Notes under the pieces: generated by a model
What the model saw: only the letters and a program-made list of their open reading frames with translations
The model's database searches: none
What the model was told of the DNA's origin: nothing
Translations under genes and position numbers: made by a program
Assembly: GCA_033807695.1 (NCBI GenBank)
Contig: CM066300.1
Span: 4,712,001-4,776,000, forward strand
Source of the DNA: Daedaleopsis sinensis
Lineage: Eukaryota > Basidiomycota > Agaricomycetes > Polyporales > Polyporaceae
DNA: 64,000 nucleotides
Direction: 5' to 3'
Part shown: in pieces, positions 23,700-33,696 of the stretch
How positions within the stretch are numbered: the first letter of the stretch is position 1
Layout of the letters: the number at the start of each line of letters is the position of its first letter

Positions 23700-24800
23700 C
23701 TACGCGGCGTCGTCCACCTTCGATTTCTTGGTCGGGTGCTCTTCCGCGTCCTCCGACGCCTCGACGATATTGACCTCCACTTCGTCACTCTCGTCGACAA
23801 CGCTCACATCCCCGTCCGCGTCGGCGTCCTTGGTCCAGTTTGCATCTGCGGTCTCTAAAGGAGTTGGCTCATCTTCTCCCAACTTTCGCTTCTTGGATGG
23901 GGCTTGTTCTTGTTCATCGTCTACCTCTACAGTCGCTGTCTCCTCGGCTGGCTGCTCTTGATCCCCGTTTGCCGTCTTCTCGCTCAGTCCCTGTTCACTA
24001 TCCGCAACCGCTGTCGTGTGAGCGGGTTCCTCCCCGATCACCGCTCCCAACGTGTCTTCGGTCTCTTTTACTCCATTGGTGATCTCGGTCGCCTCGTCGG
24101 CTGCTGGCTCTGATGTGCGTACTGCATGACCGTTCGCGGCGACAACCTTGCCGTTGTGCGCCTCGTCGTCGGCCACCTCGGGCTCAGCAACCTCGCCGTC
24201 CCCATCTCTTTCCCCCAGAGTCTTTACAGGGTCCTGTATGAATGCGTCGTACTTATCGTCTCAACAGTATCCTCGAGGACAACTTACATGTCCCCAGTTT
24301 TTCAGGCTGTGATGTAGTAACGTGAGCATCTCAAACTCTCATGCATTCGGTCATCGAACATGCCTGATCGTGCTCTTGGCGTTCTCCAACTCCTCCAGCG
24401 TTTTGTCCTCCTTCAGATGGTCTTCCTGCGCGCGATGCCTGTTTGTATACCTACAAGCGAAGTGTCAGTGGGCGGTCTCGTGCCGCTTCAAGACCGTGAT
24501 AGCCAGACGCTGACCCGACGACTTTGCGCATGTGCTCGAGGTCCTCCTGTCGGTGCGAGGCGGTGAGTATCCCATGCTCAGTGCCTCAGTGCCGACACGA
24601 GCACGCACCTCATCGTATTTCTCGGGGTCCTTTGCCGGGTTCTTACGGAGGATCTCGATGATCTTGTGCCCGCTCTCGATCCCGACCCCCGTCCCCGCCG
24701 TCCTGGATTTGGGGTCCTCCAGCCACTGCTCGAGCTCCTCGACGCTCATGTTGACCTCCTCGTTGAACTGCGCGATCACCTCCTCCTTCGATTTGGCCAT
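23700..24800 (-). CDS. DUF3140 domain protein with acidic nuclear tail
   Basis: Exons 24800-24609, 24546-24515, 24450-24364, 24306-24288 and 24233-23700 give 287 aa. The first ~110 residues fit the DUF3140 family (often annotated as DNA-binding, function unproven): MSVEELEQWLEDPKSR, GIESGHKIIEILRKNPAKD, EDLEHMRKVVGYTNRHRAQ, LKEDKTLEELENAKSTIS and LKNWGHDPVK. The remaining 175 residues are acidic and disordered, with basic clusters that look like nuclear localisation signals (APSKKRKLGED, TKKSKVDDAA). The third intron appears to start with GC (AG|GCATGT), i.e. a GC-AG intron; no GT donor in the right phase is visible nearby. A minus-strand ATAAATA-like element lies upstream near 24940. Confidence 0.85.
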
Positions 24801-25340
24801 CGTCAAGAGCTGGCGCGGTGGGCGTTGTGCGGGCGGGGTGGTCGTGTGAGTGCGCACGCCCGACAGCGGACGCGGATGCAGCGTCGAGGAGGGGAAAAGA
24901 GGGATAAGAAAAGAGAGTTTGGGATCCCACACGCGCACGGTATTTATGCTCTGCGCTACTACGTTGTCATGGTTGACAGCTGCTCTCTCAGCCCGCGCGC
25001 GGTGCGGCAGACTGGCTGAGGATCTGGAGAGGACGGGCGGGCTTCCATTTCGCCGCGGCGCCACATCTGTCAAGCGCGAAGGCGGTCTATACACTCTCCT
25101 CTGCCTCCCGTCCAAATCCGCACCTTCGACGACCGCACAAAATAACCTAGTCCTGATTGAGTTCGGCCGCTGTATCAACCCTGTGTCGCTGCTACCCACA
25201 GCGACTCCTCTGTCCAGCGACTCACCTTCTATATTGGTGCGACATAGCTGGTACTCTAGTAATTCGGTGGTGGTAGATATACAATCGTAATAACATGCGC
25301 AATCCCACAGAAATAACCATATAGTGAATGTGATGACGAC
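24801..25340. other. Intergenic up to the outer edge of the inverted repeat
   Basis: Promoter side of the DUF3140 gene. No further gene seen. The left arm of the large inverted repeat begins about 25341. Confidence 0.4.
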
Positions 25341-25651
25341 ATTGGTATTAGGTGCGTGTTGGCTTGTAAAGCTACCGCATACTGAATTGTTTGCGGACGG
25401 GAAGCACCTCGCTCGGTGGCCCTAAGACATACTTGCGACTAACAAGAGTTCATTGTCGTACATTCGAATAGAGTAGAACAGAAAAGAAGTAACACGCGTT
25501 GTTGTTGAATCATCGAGAGCAATGTAATTCAAATAAATTCATTCGTCAAGCTTGTGGGCAGAATGGTGCACAATGGATACAATTGCGAATCGTAATGACT
25601 GAGTCAGGGAATAACAACGAGAATTATGCAACTACCAACGTCCGGGTACAC

Positions 25652-26407
25652 TCAAGCAAAGGTTGGGAGCGAACGACGACGGCCGCTCGCGGTGACTGTG
25701 GTCTCCCCGACTGTAGTATACACAGTGTGAGTGCGAGTCAACGTAGACGTTGTGAGTGCCCTGATCGTCGACGTCTTCGTCGTGGTCACGAAGCTTGTAA
25801 CCCGGCTTGTCGACGCTGGGCGCGTGATGGTTGTCGTCGTCGAGGCCACGACGGTGGGGCCCGGGACGTTGGTGGTCACAGTGACGGTAGAGGTAGTGTC
25901 AACGCCAGTATCGTCACCAGTGTTATCGCCAGAATCGTCGCCAGTGTCGTCGCCAGTGTCGTCGCCGGTGTCATCGCCGGTGTCGTCTCCGGTTGTGTCG
26001 TCTCCGGTTGTGTCGTCTCCGGTTGTGTCGTCGCCAGTGCTATCGTCACCAGTAGTGTCGTCGCCGGTGCTATCGTCCCCAGTGGTGGGGTCGCCGCCGG
26101 ATGTATCGCCGCCGGAGGTATCGCCGCTCGTGCTATCACCGGTAGGGTCGTCACGCTTGACTATAATGCCGATGCGGCCGATGACTCCCGTCGGTGCAAC
26201 GAAGATGGAGTCCGTGGCGGCAACGATACCGTCGGGGGCGCAGAGGGTAGCAGCGATGGATGCATCGCGCTGGTTCAATTCTGAAGTCGACAGTGTAAGC
26301 TTTCTTTCCATCTACACAAGACGCGGGGAGGAAAACTTACCAGCGTTGACACCATTGCAGGCAATGAGAAGGAAGCTGGCGAGCGTGACAAACTTCGCGC
26401 TGAACAT
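25652..26407 (-). CDS. Secreted Thr-rich protein with acidic TGDD repeats (left copy)
   Basis: Two exons, 26407-26341 and 26280-25652, give 231 aa. The 67-base first exon is a signal peptide ending in ACNGVNA; the 60-base intron separates it from the mature part, as in its partner gene. The pro-region (ELNQRDASIAATLCAPDGIV) ends in VKR followed by DD, a candidate Kex2-type cleavage site. Then come about a dozen acidic tetrapeptides (TGDD, SGDN, GGDT) over ~65 residues, and a Thr/Val-rich domain (STVTVTTNVPGPTVVASTTT, TSFVTTTKTSTIRALTTS) ending SGRRRSLPTFA, where RRR could be a second cleavage site. No known domain. The Thr tract would be heavily O-mannosylated. Divergent from the 112-aa gene at 27470 over a 1.06 kb shared promoter. 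Its right-arm copy is 223 aa, differing mainly in repeat number. Confidence 0.85.
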
Positions 26408-27469
26408 GTTGTCGTAGATGGAGAGTGTGGATGAGCGAAGTGGGTGTGTAAGGCAGAAGGATAGGTGTGGTTCCTTGAAAGTTGTGGTAGATGGTGAAAG
26501 TGTTGGTACTGAGAACAAACACGAAGGGATACCTTATATACTGACCACACGGCAGTCATCGTCAGGGCCAACGTTAGACTTCACGGATTCCGACCACCAC
26601 ACCGACAACTCCAAGCCCGCAAGAGCATCCGCTCGCTCGCCAACCGCGATTCTAGGTGCTCCGACACAATGCGCACCCTGCTTCCGCTGCGCTGCGTCAT
26701 ACCCGTGCACATCTCTGCCCCCGAAAACAAGACGGGACCCATGGTAGCTGGCGAGCTTCGCGGACTCGGATGCAGCACACTTCGCGGGAGCCTGGCAGCC
26801 CGGGGTGGTTAGGGGCTCGCGATCGGCATGCGCGGCCAATCGGATGTGGACCAGGCCGGATGCATATCTGTTGACTGGAGGAGTCCGAGGGTTCGCAACG
26901 GGGCGGGCCAATGGGCGCCGTGCGATGTAGGACGTTCCAGGACGGAGGCATAACCACCTACCGGATCCGGGCTGGATGGCGAACGAATCGGACCTCCTCG
27001 GAATTTGAAGAGGTAGCCTGGACGGATGTATGTCAGTGCACGCGGTCCCTGCCGAGGGAGAGGGGTCAGTGGGGTCTGGCATGTCGCTCGGAGGCAATGG
27101 GGTTTGCACAGCCCGCAGGTATCCACGTCCAGACGTCCACAGCCAAAGACCAGTAATCGGCGACGGCTTGTGTCTGGCATGAAGTCAGTGCGGATGCGAA
27201 GACGCACTTTTGTTTGTTCCCTGGGCGGAAGCGGGGGCAGTATGACGGTGGGGGTGGGGAGCCTGGTCGTGTCTGACGATGCCCGCTGCTGCTGTGAGTA
27301 TCAGTATTCTGCTAAGTACGCCATTCCCCATCAGCTAGAGGGAGTGGGGGGAGAGTATATAGAGGCATACCTCGGAACATTGTAACTTCACCAACGCAAC
27401 TCCCATTCATCCTCTCATCCACCCAACGCATCTTCAACGCCGTTTTCTTCTACATCTCTCCTCGACAAC
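26408..27469. promoter_or_regulatory. Shared divergent promoter of the secreted-protein pair (left copy)
   Basis: 1.06 kb GC-rich interval between two divergent start codons. A TATA box for each gene is visible: minus-strand TATATAAGG at 26542-26533 (135 bases before the ATG of the TGDD gene) and plus-strand TATATAGAG at 27356-27364 (114 bases before the ATG of the small gene). The interior is strikingly conserved in the other arm (40934-41992) and carries long open frames on the minus strand (27109-26534, 191 codons), whose composition (Arg/Pro/Ala-rich) looks like chance in GC-rich DNA. Confidence 0.7.
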
Positions 27470-27870
27470 ATGTTCGCATACAAGTCTTTCGCTGCCGTCG
27501 CCCTCGCGCTGTTCGCCTCCGGCGTTGGTGCTCACGGTAAGCATCGTTATGCATTACTCATGGCTCAGGCACTCACTAACATTGTCCCACTGTTCCAGTC
27601 CTCCCGCGCGATGACACCACTACCACAGTTACGTCGACGGTGACGGGCGACCCTGTGACGACGACCTACACCGTTACTGAGCGCACTACGCCCGTCGTGA
27701 CCAGCACCCGCATCAAGTTCACGTCCACTGTGGAGTTTGCGACCACGACCGTTACTCGCGGTGCGTTTGCGACGACGACCGAGACGCAGACGGTCACTGT
27801 GCCTACCGTGACGCAGGCCCCGGGTGCTACCCGCGCGGCGCGCCCTACTCAGGGTCGTGCTCGCAACTAG
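27470..27870 (+). CDS. Small secreted Thr/Val-rich protein, 112 aa (left copy)
   Basis: Two exons, 27470-27536 and 27599-27870, with a 62-base intron. Exon 1 (67 bases) is a signal peptide (MFAYKSFAAVALALFASGVG). Exon 2 opens VLPRDDTTTT, where PR|DD could be a processing site, then runs through alternating Thr/Val beta-strand-like repeats (TSTVTGDPVTTTYTVTERTT, STRIKFTSTVEFATTTVTRG, TETQTVTVPTVTQAPG) and ends in a basic TRAARPTQGRARN. No Cys in the mature part, so not a classical Cys-rich effector or hydrophobin. The exon layout and DD start match the divergent TGDD gene, suggesting common ancestry. The right-arm copy has an identical mature sequence, with two substitutions in the signal peptide. 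Function unknown; probably a cell-wall or extracellular structural protein. Confidence 0.85.
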
Positions 27871-28369
27871 TTTGGGAGGATATGCTTTGTACGACCCTCG
27901 CCACGCTGATCGTATAAAGCGAGGCAAATACTGCCTCCTGTGATCGTTTCGTATCACAACGTTGCCTACATTTATAACTTCCATCATACACTGTCAACCT
28001 TCTCAACTTGAATCTACAATAATGTGACGCGCCTTTTTGGAAATCAGCGAGACGTTGATGGTTGAGCAAAACAAACAATTCCTCCTCGTCTTTATAGGTG
28101 GCATAATTTCGAGCGATTGGCGGCGTTAGTTTAGACAATTGCACGTTTCTGCGTCTCAGCGCGTGCGCAGATTTTAGAAGGGGTTGAGAAGGAGGAGGAT
28201 ATCGGCCTTCCCGCCACCCACCCCCGCTTTCTACGTGGTGTAGACTGGTCTGACGGGCAAGATTAATGAGTACATAACTATAGCAAAGGGTATGCATCAT
28301 ATTGTAACCCATTGATCGCTTATTCCAGAGACTTGCCTTCTCCAATTTCCGCCGCCCGTTGCTAGTAGA
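27871..28369. other. 3' flank of the small secreted gene, diverged between arms
   Basis: Downstream sequence that only partly aligns with the right arm. The shared GTGACGCGCCTTTTTGGAA block is at about 28025. About 280 bases after it have no counterpart in the other arm. No gene. Confidence 0.4.
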
Positions 28370-29330
28370 CTTAGAACATGTCGGTTTCCAGTGCTGCCAG
28401 GCGGCCCACTGGCACCTAGTAGTGTCAGTGCTGCGAAGATTGCTTGGAGAGTATGCCTCCGTCGAGGTCTATGTCAACGCGATAAAAGTCAAGTGAGGAG
28501 GAGTGATCCAAACAGTGAAGTTAAGTCAAGCTTGAGCGAAGTGTGCGCAAAGGGTCAAACGCCGTCAAAGTTCGGAGCAAACTTTAATTTCAAAGCGCAT
28601 CGAAGTGAGCGTCTATGTAGAGTAACTTTTGACACCTCACAACAACCTCAGAACGACTCGTGCTGCACGCGGTTACATCCCTTTCTCTGGTGCCACCGGT
28701 CTACCACTGCACCTAACTATACCAGGCCACAAATATATGCCAATCTACACTCTGACAGAGTCCGGACGCTGGCAGTTCAAGTTCTACAAGGCGCGATACC
28801 AACTACAAGATCCTAAACGCACGCGTCATACGTGCAATGGTGATGCAAAGGACTCCTCGTAAGTACTATTCATTATCAGCTCGATGTACTAAGCCGTTCC
28901 GTCAGAAAAACCCATAGATTGGGTATTCTAGATATGAGCTGAAGTGCTCCTCTCAATGGCCGGCACGATCTCAATATCCAGCCGAAAGAACAGGCTTGGG
29001 GAAGCTTGCTCTACTTAGCCGAAAACATATCCGAGCAATCAGCAGCCTAAGCCAACGTCAACATACTTCAATGTGGAGAATCCTCATCTCATGACTGATA
29101 CAGTTATATCAGGCAGCTGGTGCGTCTCATGCTTACGCTCTTCAGAGATGTTCGAATTTCTACACCTTGTTGTCACGGCTTCGTATGCAGAACAATCACT
29201 CGGTAATCGTGATGAGTAGAACCTCATACATACAGAGTCGGACCGTTACTCCTACGCCGCCAACATCCATCACTCAAACTTGGTCGCGTTCATCCATATG
29301 CATGATGCCTCGTGGTCCTTGCGGTCTCGC
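28370..29330 (+). pseudogene. Coding-like remnant in the inner left arm (unidentified)
   Basis: A stretch shared with the right arm (39330-40240, inverted) in which short frames have protein-like composition, e.g. RAARGYIPFSGATGLPLHL followed by PGHKYMPIYTLTESGRWQF at about 28650-28800. In the right copy the same frame has an in-frame TAG after ESGRW and several indels. A second block around 29230-29320 (SDRYSYAANIHHSNLVAFIH) is also shared. No start, complete frame or domain can be assembled. I treat it as a decayed gene or mobile-element fragment that was duplicated with the arm. It could also be non-coding. Confidence 0.3.
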
Positions 29331-29898
29331 CCCCCGTCGAGATTTGTTGCATTGAAGGTGGATCTGGAATGATCGTCGCTGGGCTTCGGAGCAGGCAGAA
29401 GTAAAGTACGTATTTGCTTCCACGCCTCCACATCACTCGGCATACAGTCTACTTGTACATAACTCCCAGTAGTACAATCATACGTATATCATTAGTTTGC
29501 GCCCATATGCGCCATGTAAACTGCAGGGTTGTTTTCAGCGCGCAAATGTACTGCATGATCAGGCATCCCAAACGCAATCGGACTGTCTTGGCCGCCGTGA
29601 AGTCTCGTGAGACAGTCCGACCGATAGTCGATGTTACGTTTTGTGGAGAACAACAACTCTTTCCTCCCGACCACCTTCACCCTCGTCTACCTCACCTTCA
29701 TGCTCTCCGATCCTGTCTAAATCCACGCTTGTGATCGATCTTCAACGTTTACGCTGAAACTGAAGGCGGCCCGGAAACCCAAAAGACGCACAAAACATCG
29801 CTTTCGCTCGGCTAGAGGAATCCTTCTCGGACCGTGCGCAGAGCTCATAGAAGCTATCTAGATTCTAGAGCAGCAGAACATAAGGAGATACAATAGGT
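29331..29898. other. Unique sequence between left arm and sterol-transfer gene
   Basis: Left edge of the unique spacer; presumably the promoter and leader of the next gene. No gene or TATA box clearly seen. Confidence 0.4.
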
Positions 29899-32800
29899 AT
29901 GGCTCCTGGATTCCTGTCGAAGCTCGTGAGGCCGTCCAGCAGCCACTCGCGCAATTCGAGCACGAATTCATCCCCGCAATCACCAACGTCCTCCAGTCGC
30001 AAACACTCCGTGAGCATCAGTTCCTCGAGCTCAGCGAAAAACAGCGCGGACAAGCATGGCGAGAGTGGGAACGGCTTGGGAAATGGACACCGCCCTCCGC
30101 AGATTGTCGTCGCTCCGCGCGATGATGATGAGGGAGAGTCGGACGGACCGAACGTCACCGTCATTCCCCCTTCACCGAGCATAAGCGGGAATAGCATTCC
30201 CCTCCCATCCCCCGGCCAACCCCCCGTCGACCTCCCGGCGGAAGAGAGCGTGGAAGACTCGCGTAGGCGCGTCCAATCCATGCCGGCCGTCTCGCCTATA
30301 CCTTCGACACCCTCCTCGGCCCGCATGTCGGATGACGGCCTTCCAACACCCACGCCAGCAAGCACGACCTTCTCCAGCATGCCTCCACCGAGGCCAGCCC
30401 TCCCGCACTCGCGGTCGTCCGACAATGTGCGCACCGACATCCCCGACAAGTCCCCGAACGGCAAGGGCAGTGTGCGCAGCAACCACCCCCGCTCAGCGAC
30501 TGTGGCGGAGGGAACACACCTGCAGACCCCGAAGGAGCTGCGCCATTCGTCGTCGAACAAGTCTCTGCGAAGCAAGTTGAGTATCATGCTGCCTTCTCGC
30601 GACACCCCTCCCGTCCCTCAGAATCAGACGTCGGCCGGCCGCCACGACCGTGCGGTCTCTGCCCCGCAGCCACCGTCCCCAGGGCGTGCCCCCTCTGACG
30701 GCACGCTTGTCGACTCCCCCACGAACCTCACGCACGACCTGCCCTCGATCTCGAACACCCTGCCTTCGAGCACGTCCGCGCCGAGCTTCGGGTGGACGCT
30801 GAGTGTCCCGGACAACTCGGACGCGGTCTCCATCAGGTCCGTGGGCAGCACTGCGAGCAAGAAGCGCAGGCCGTGGCGGCGCGCGGACGCCCCTAGCACG
30901 CCCGTGCCCCCTGTCCCGCGGTCGGCAACGCTTGGCCCCAACGCGTCATCTGCATCCGGCAAGTCCTCAGCGCGCAAGAACAGCGGCCTTGCGTCTGCGC
31001 TCGCAGCATCTGGCCTCGCCATGGCCAACCCCGGCATGTCGCTCCCCCCCATCTCGCCTGCGCCCGCGGAGACGAACGCGACGCCCGCCCGGGGCCGCAC
31101 GTCGACGGAAGGGCAGCGCCCGCGTGGGACGTCCAATTACGGCGGCAGCGATTACTCGGACCACGAATCGTTCCACTCCGGCGGCTTCTCCGACGACGAC
31201 GGCTCGGACAGCGACGACCTCGACCTCGACCCCGAGGACATCCCCGTCACAGGCTTCGCGGTCGCAAGCAACAAGCGGAACCAGGACTTCCACGACCTGT
31301 TCCCGACCGTCCCTGAGGGCGACTACCTCATCGAAGGTAGCTACACGCGTGTGCCGGGCAGCGTGCTCGAGTGAACTGACATGTCCCGCAGACTACGGTT
31401 GTGCCCTGCAGCGCGAAATCCTGATCCAAGGCCGACTGTACATCTCGGAGAACCACGTGTGCTTCCACGCGAACATATTCGGATGGATCACAGACGTGCG
31501 TACCCGCGCGCCCCCACCCGTTGCGCGCGCTAACGTTGCCCCCTGTGCGCTTACGTCAGCTGTCCATCCCGATGTACGAGGTGATCTCGCTGGAAAAGCG
31601 CATGACCGCGTTCGTGATCCCGAACGCGATCCAGCTCTCGACGCGCACCGCCAAGTACACGTTCACCTCGTTCCTCGCGCGCGACACGACCCACGACGTC
31701 CTCTTCAACGTCTGGCGCCTTGCACGCCCCGAGAACTCATCCATGGGCTCCCAGCGCCCGAGTCCACGCGCTTCCCTCGACGATGACGAAGGCTTTCCCG
31801 GCGGCGCCCCAAACGGCGCCGAGAAGAACAGCCAGACGAAGAACAAGCTCACTCACTGCGACTGTAGCAAAATCGGCGGGCATTACCCGGAGGTGGCGAT
31901 GGAGGCCGTTTTCCCGGGGACACCAGAAAAGATCTACAACCTGATGTTCACGAGCGGGTTCATGAAGGATTTCATGCGAGAGAACCAGAAGCTGCTAGGT
32001 GCGTGCTGGGGCCATCCTCACAACCGTGTATGCTGAGTCCCCCCTGCAGACATCCAGATCTCCGACTGGACGCCGACGGACGACCCGAAGCTGCTCGCGC
32101 GGAACATGTCGTACATCAAGCCGCTCAACGGGAGCATCGGCCCCAAGCAGACGCGGTGCGAGCTCCGCGACGAGACGATCTCGTGCGACTTCGACGATTT
32201 CGTGACGATGCTCACGACGACGCGCACGCCCGAGGTGCCGAGCGGCGGCGTGTTCTCCGTTAAGACGCGGACGTGCATCACCTGGGCGAGCGCCATCGCG
32301 AGCAAGGTGCTCGTCACCTCGCAGGTGGAGTGGACGGGGCGGAGCTTCATTAAGGGTGAGTGCGCTGCATGTCCTACATACCGTCCCCGCGTCCAACGAC
32401 GTTCCCCCCACAGGCATCATCGAGCGGTCGTGCATCGACGGCCAGAAGCAGTACCACATCGACCTCGAGAAGGCGATGCGCGAGTACATCCACGAGCACC
32501 GCGCGGAGTTCGTCCCCGCTGGGGTCGACGTCGACGCGGTCGAGGAGACCGTGCAGGCGGCGGCAGTGGCGGCGGGCGAGATACCGCTGACCCCAACGCG
32601 CGCACAGAGCGCCGACGAGGTGCGCAAGGAACGCGAGCACGAGCGCAACCAGCGCTCGCTGCAGTGGGCGTACGACACGTTCGAGGGCGCGAGCAAGGTC
32701 GCGCGGCAGTCGACCGCTGGCGCGCTGGAGCTCATCCACGACGCCTGGGACCAGTCCTCGTCGACGACCGTGCTCTGGTTCGTCATCGTCTTCCTCGTGC

Positions 32801-33099
32801 TCTCCAACCTCTGGACGCTCGCAGCGATGGGCGGCCGCGAGGAGGCTGGCCGCCGCAAGGAGCTGCGCAAGATGGAGGAGCGCGAGAAGTGGGTCCAGGG
32901 CGTCGTCTCCGCGCTCTGGGAGGAGATGCTCGTCACTCGCGGCGCGGCGGGCGGGGCGGGCGCGGGTGTGTTCCCGCCCATGGCGCGGCCCTCCGGCGGG
33001 GGAGACGTCAGGGACGAGATCGGGGCGATCACCGCGCAGCTCGACCTCATCGAGCAGCGCATCGCTGGCATCCGGGGCGTGGTGGCGCAGCTCGACTAA
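29899..33099 (+). CDS. GRAM-VASt domain sterol-transfer protein (Lam/Ysp2, Aster type)
   Basis: Lam-family proteins sit in the ER at membrane contact sites and move sterol between plasma membrane and ER. Five exons, 29899-31336, 31392-31495, 31560-31998, 32050-32355 and 32414-33099, give 990 aa. Residues 1-~440 are disordered and Ser/Pro-rich. The GRAM domain spans ~460-570 (NKRNQDFHDLFPTVPEGDYL, GRLYISENHVCFHANIFGW, ISLEKRMTAFVIPNAIQL). The VASt lipid-binding domain spans ~620-790 (EAVFPGTPEKIYNLMFTSGF, FMRENQKLLDIQISDW, LNGSIGPKQTRCELRDE, VLVTSQVEWTGRSFIKGI). A single C-terminal helix lies at ~881-899 (TTVLWFVIVFLVLSNLWTL), followed by a coiled coil (IGAITAQLDLIEQRIAGIRG). Size and order match yeast Ysp2/Lam4 in outline, with one VASt domain rather than two. 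It lies in the spacer between the inverted arms. Confidence 0.92.
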
Positions 33100-33696
33100 T
33101 GTTATTCGTACATACTGATTCTGAAGATTGGTTGTGGTGAATTCGTACGGACACTCTCTTGACGACTTTTGGTGGTTTGCTTTCTTGGTGTCACGCGTTA
33201 ACGTCTGTATTATATAGGATCGTCTGCTTCGTGGCTTGCATGCCATAAAATCTCATCTGATTTCAAACACGATATGCAGTGTGACGAACTCCGATCCGCA
33301 AGGATGTATTAAATGAGTGGTGTCTAAAGAAGAAGAGGTTTGCGAGTTTGATTGACTACTTAGTAACACAGATGCGCTTCAAAGAGGGATAACGACGAGG
33401 GACGAGGGTAACAGTACTATTTAGATTCCGGGCGGCGATGAACAACGTGCAGCGGGGGAGAACGACAACGGTCCAAAGTAAGTGAGTGTGTGTGTGTACT
33501 TACGAGCGGCAAATAATAGCTATAGATGAGGTGCATACGGATACTATACGCGAAGCGTCTGAGCGGAGAGCATGGCGGACGGCGGACGGCGCGCAACCAA
33601 CGCAGCGCGGACCCCGGCCTCGAGCCTGAGCAACCAACATCTCCAGTCCGGCCACATCCTGAACGAACCCGATCCTAGCGACCGCCCTGGGGTGGA
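33100..33696. other. Intergenic between convergent genes
   Basis: 3' regions of the sterol-transfer gene and the kinase. A short (GT)n run at about 33484-33497. Nothing else recognised. Confidence 0.4.

Larger units (their letters stand above)
25341..29330. repeat. Left arm of a large inverted duplication (about 4.0 kb)
   Basis: Reads, in reverse complement, as the same sequence as about 39330-43038. The outer edge is where ATTGGTATTAGGTGCGTG (25341) stops matching; the inner edge is near the shared CATGATGCCTYGTGGTCC motif, about 29330. Conservation is uneven: the two secreted-protein genes and the region between them are nearly identical, while sequence beyond the 3' ends has drifted, and about 28090-28370 appears inserted in this arm only. 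Boundaries are by eye and good to some tens of bases. Confidence 0.85.

Noticed and set aside
25900..26160. Regular direct repeats suggesting a CRISPR-like or satellite array
   Set aside because: They are the codons of the TGDD repeat tract of a secreted protein; unit is 12-15 bases without spacers.
26534..27109. 191-codon frame inside the shared promoter, with a counterpart of 214 codons at 41223-41867
   Set aside because: Conserved in both arms but explained by near-identical DNA; composition is not protein-like and TATA boxes on both sides place it in a promoter. Kept as a finding to test, not as a gene.
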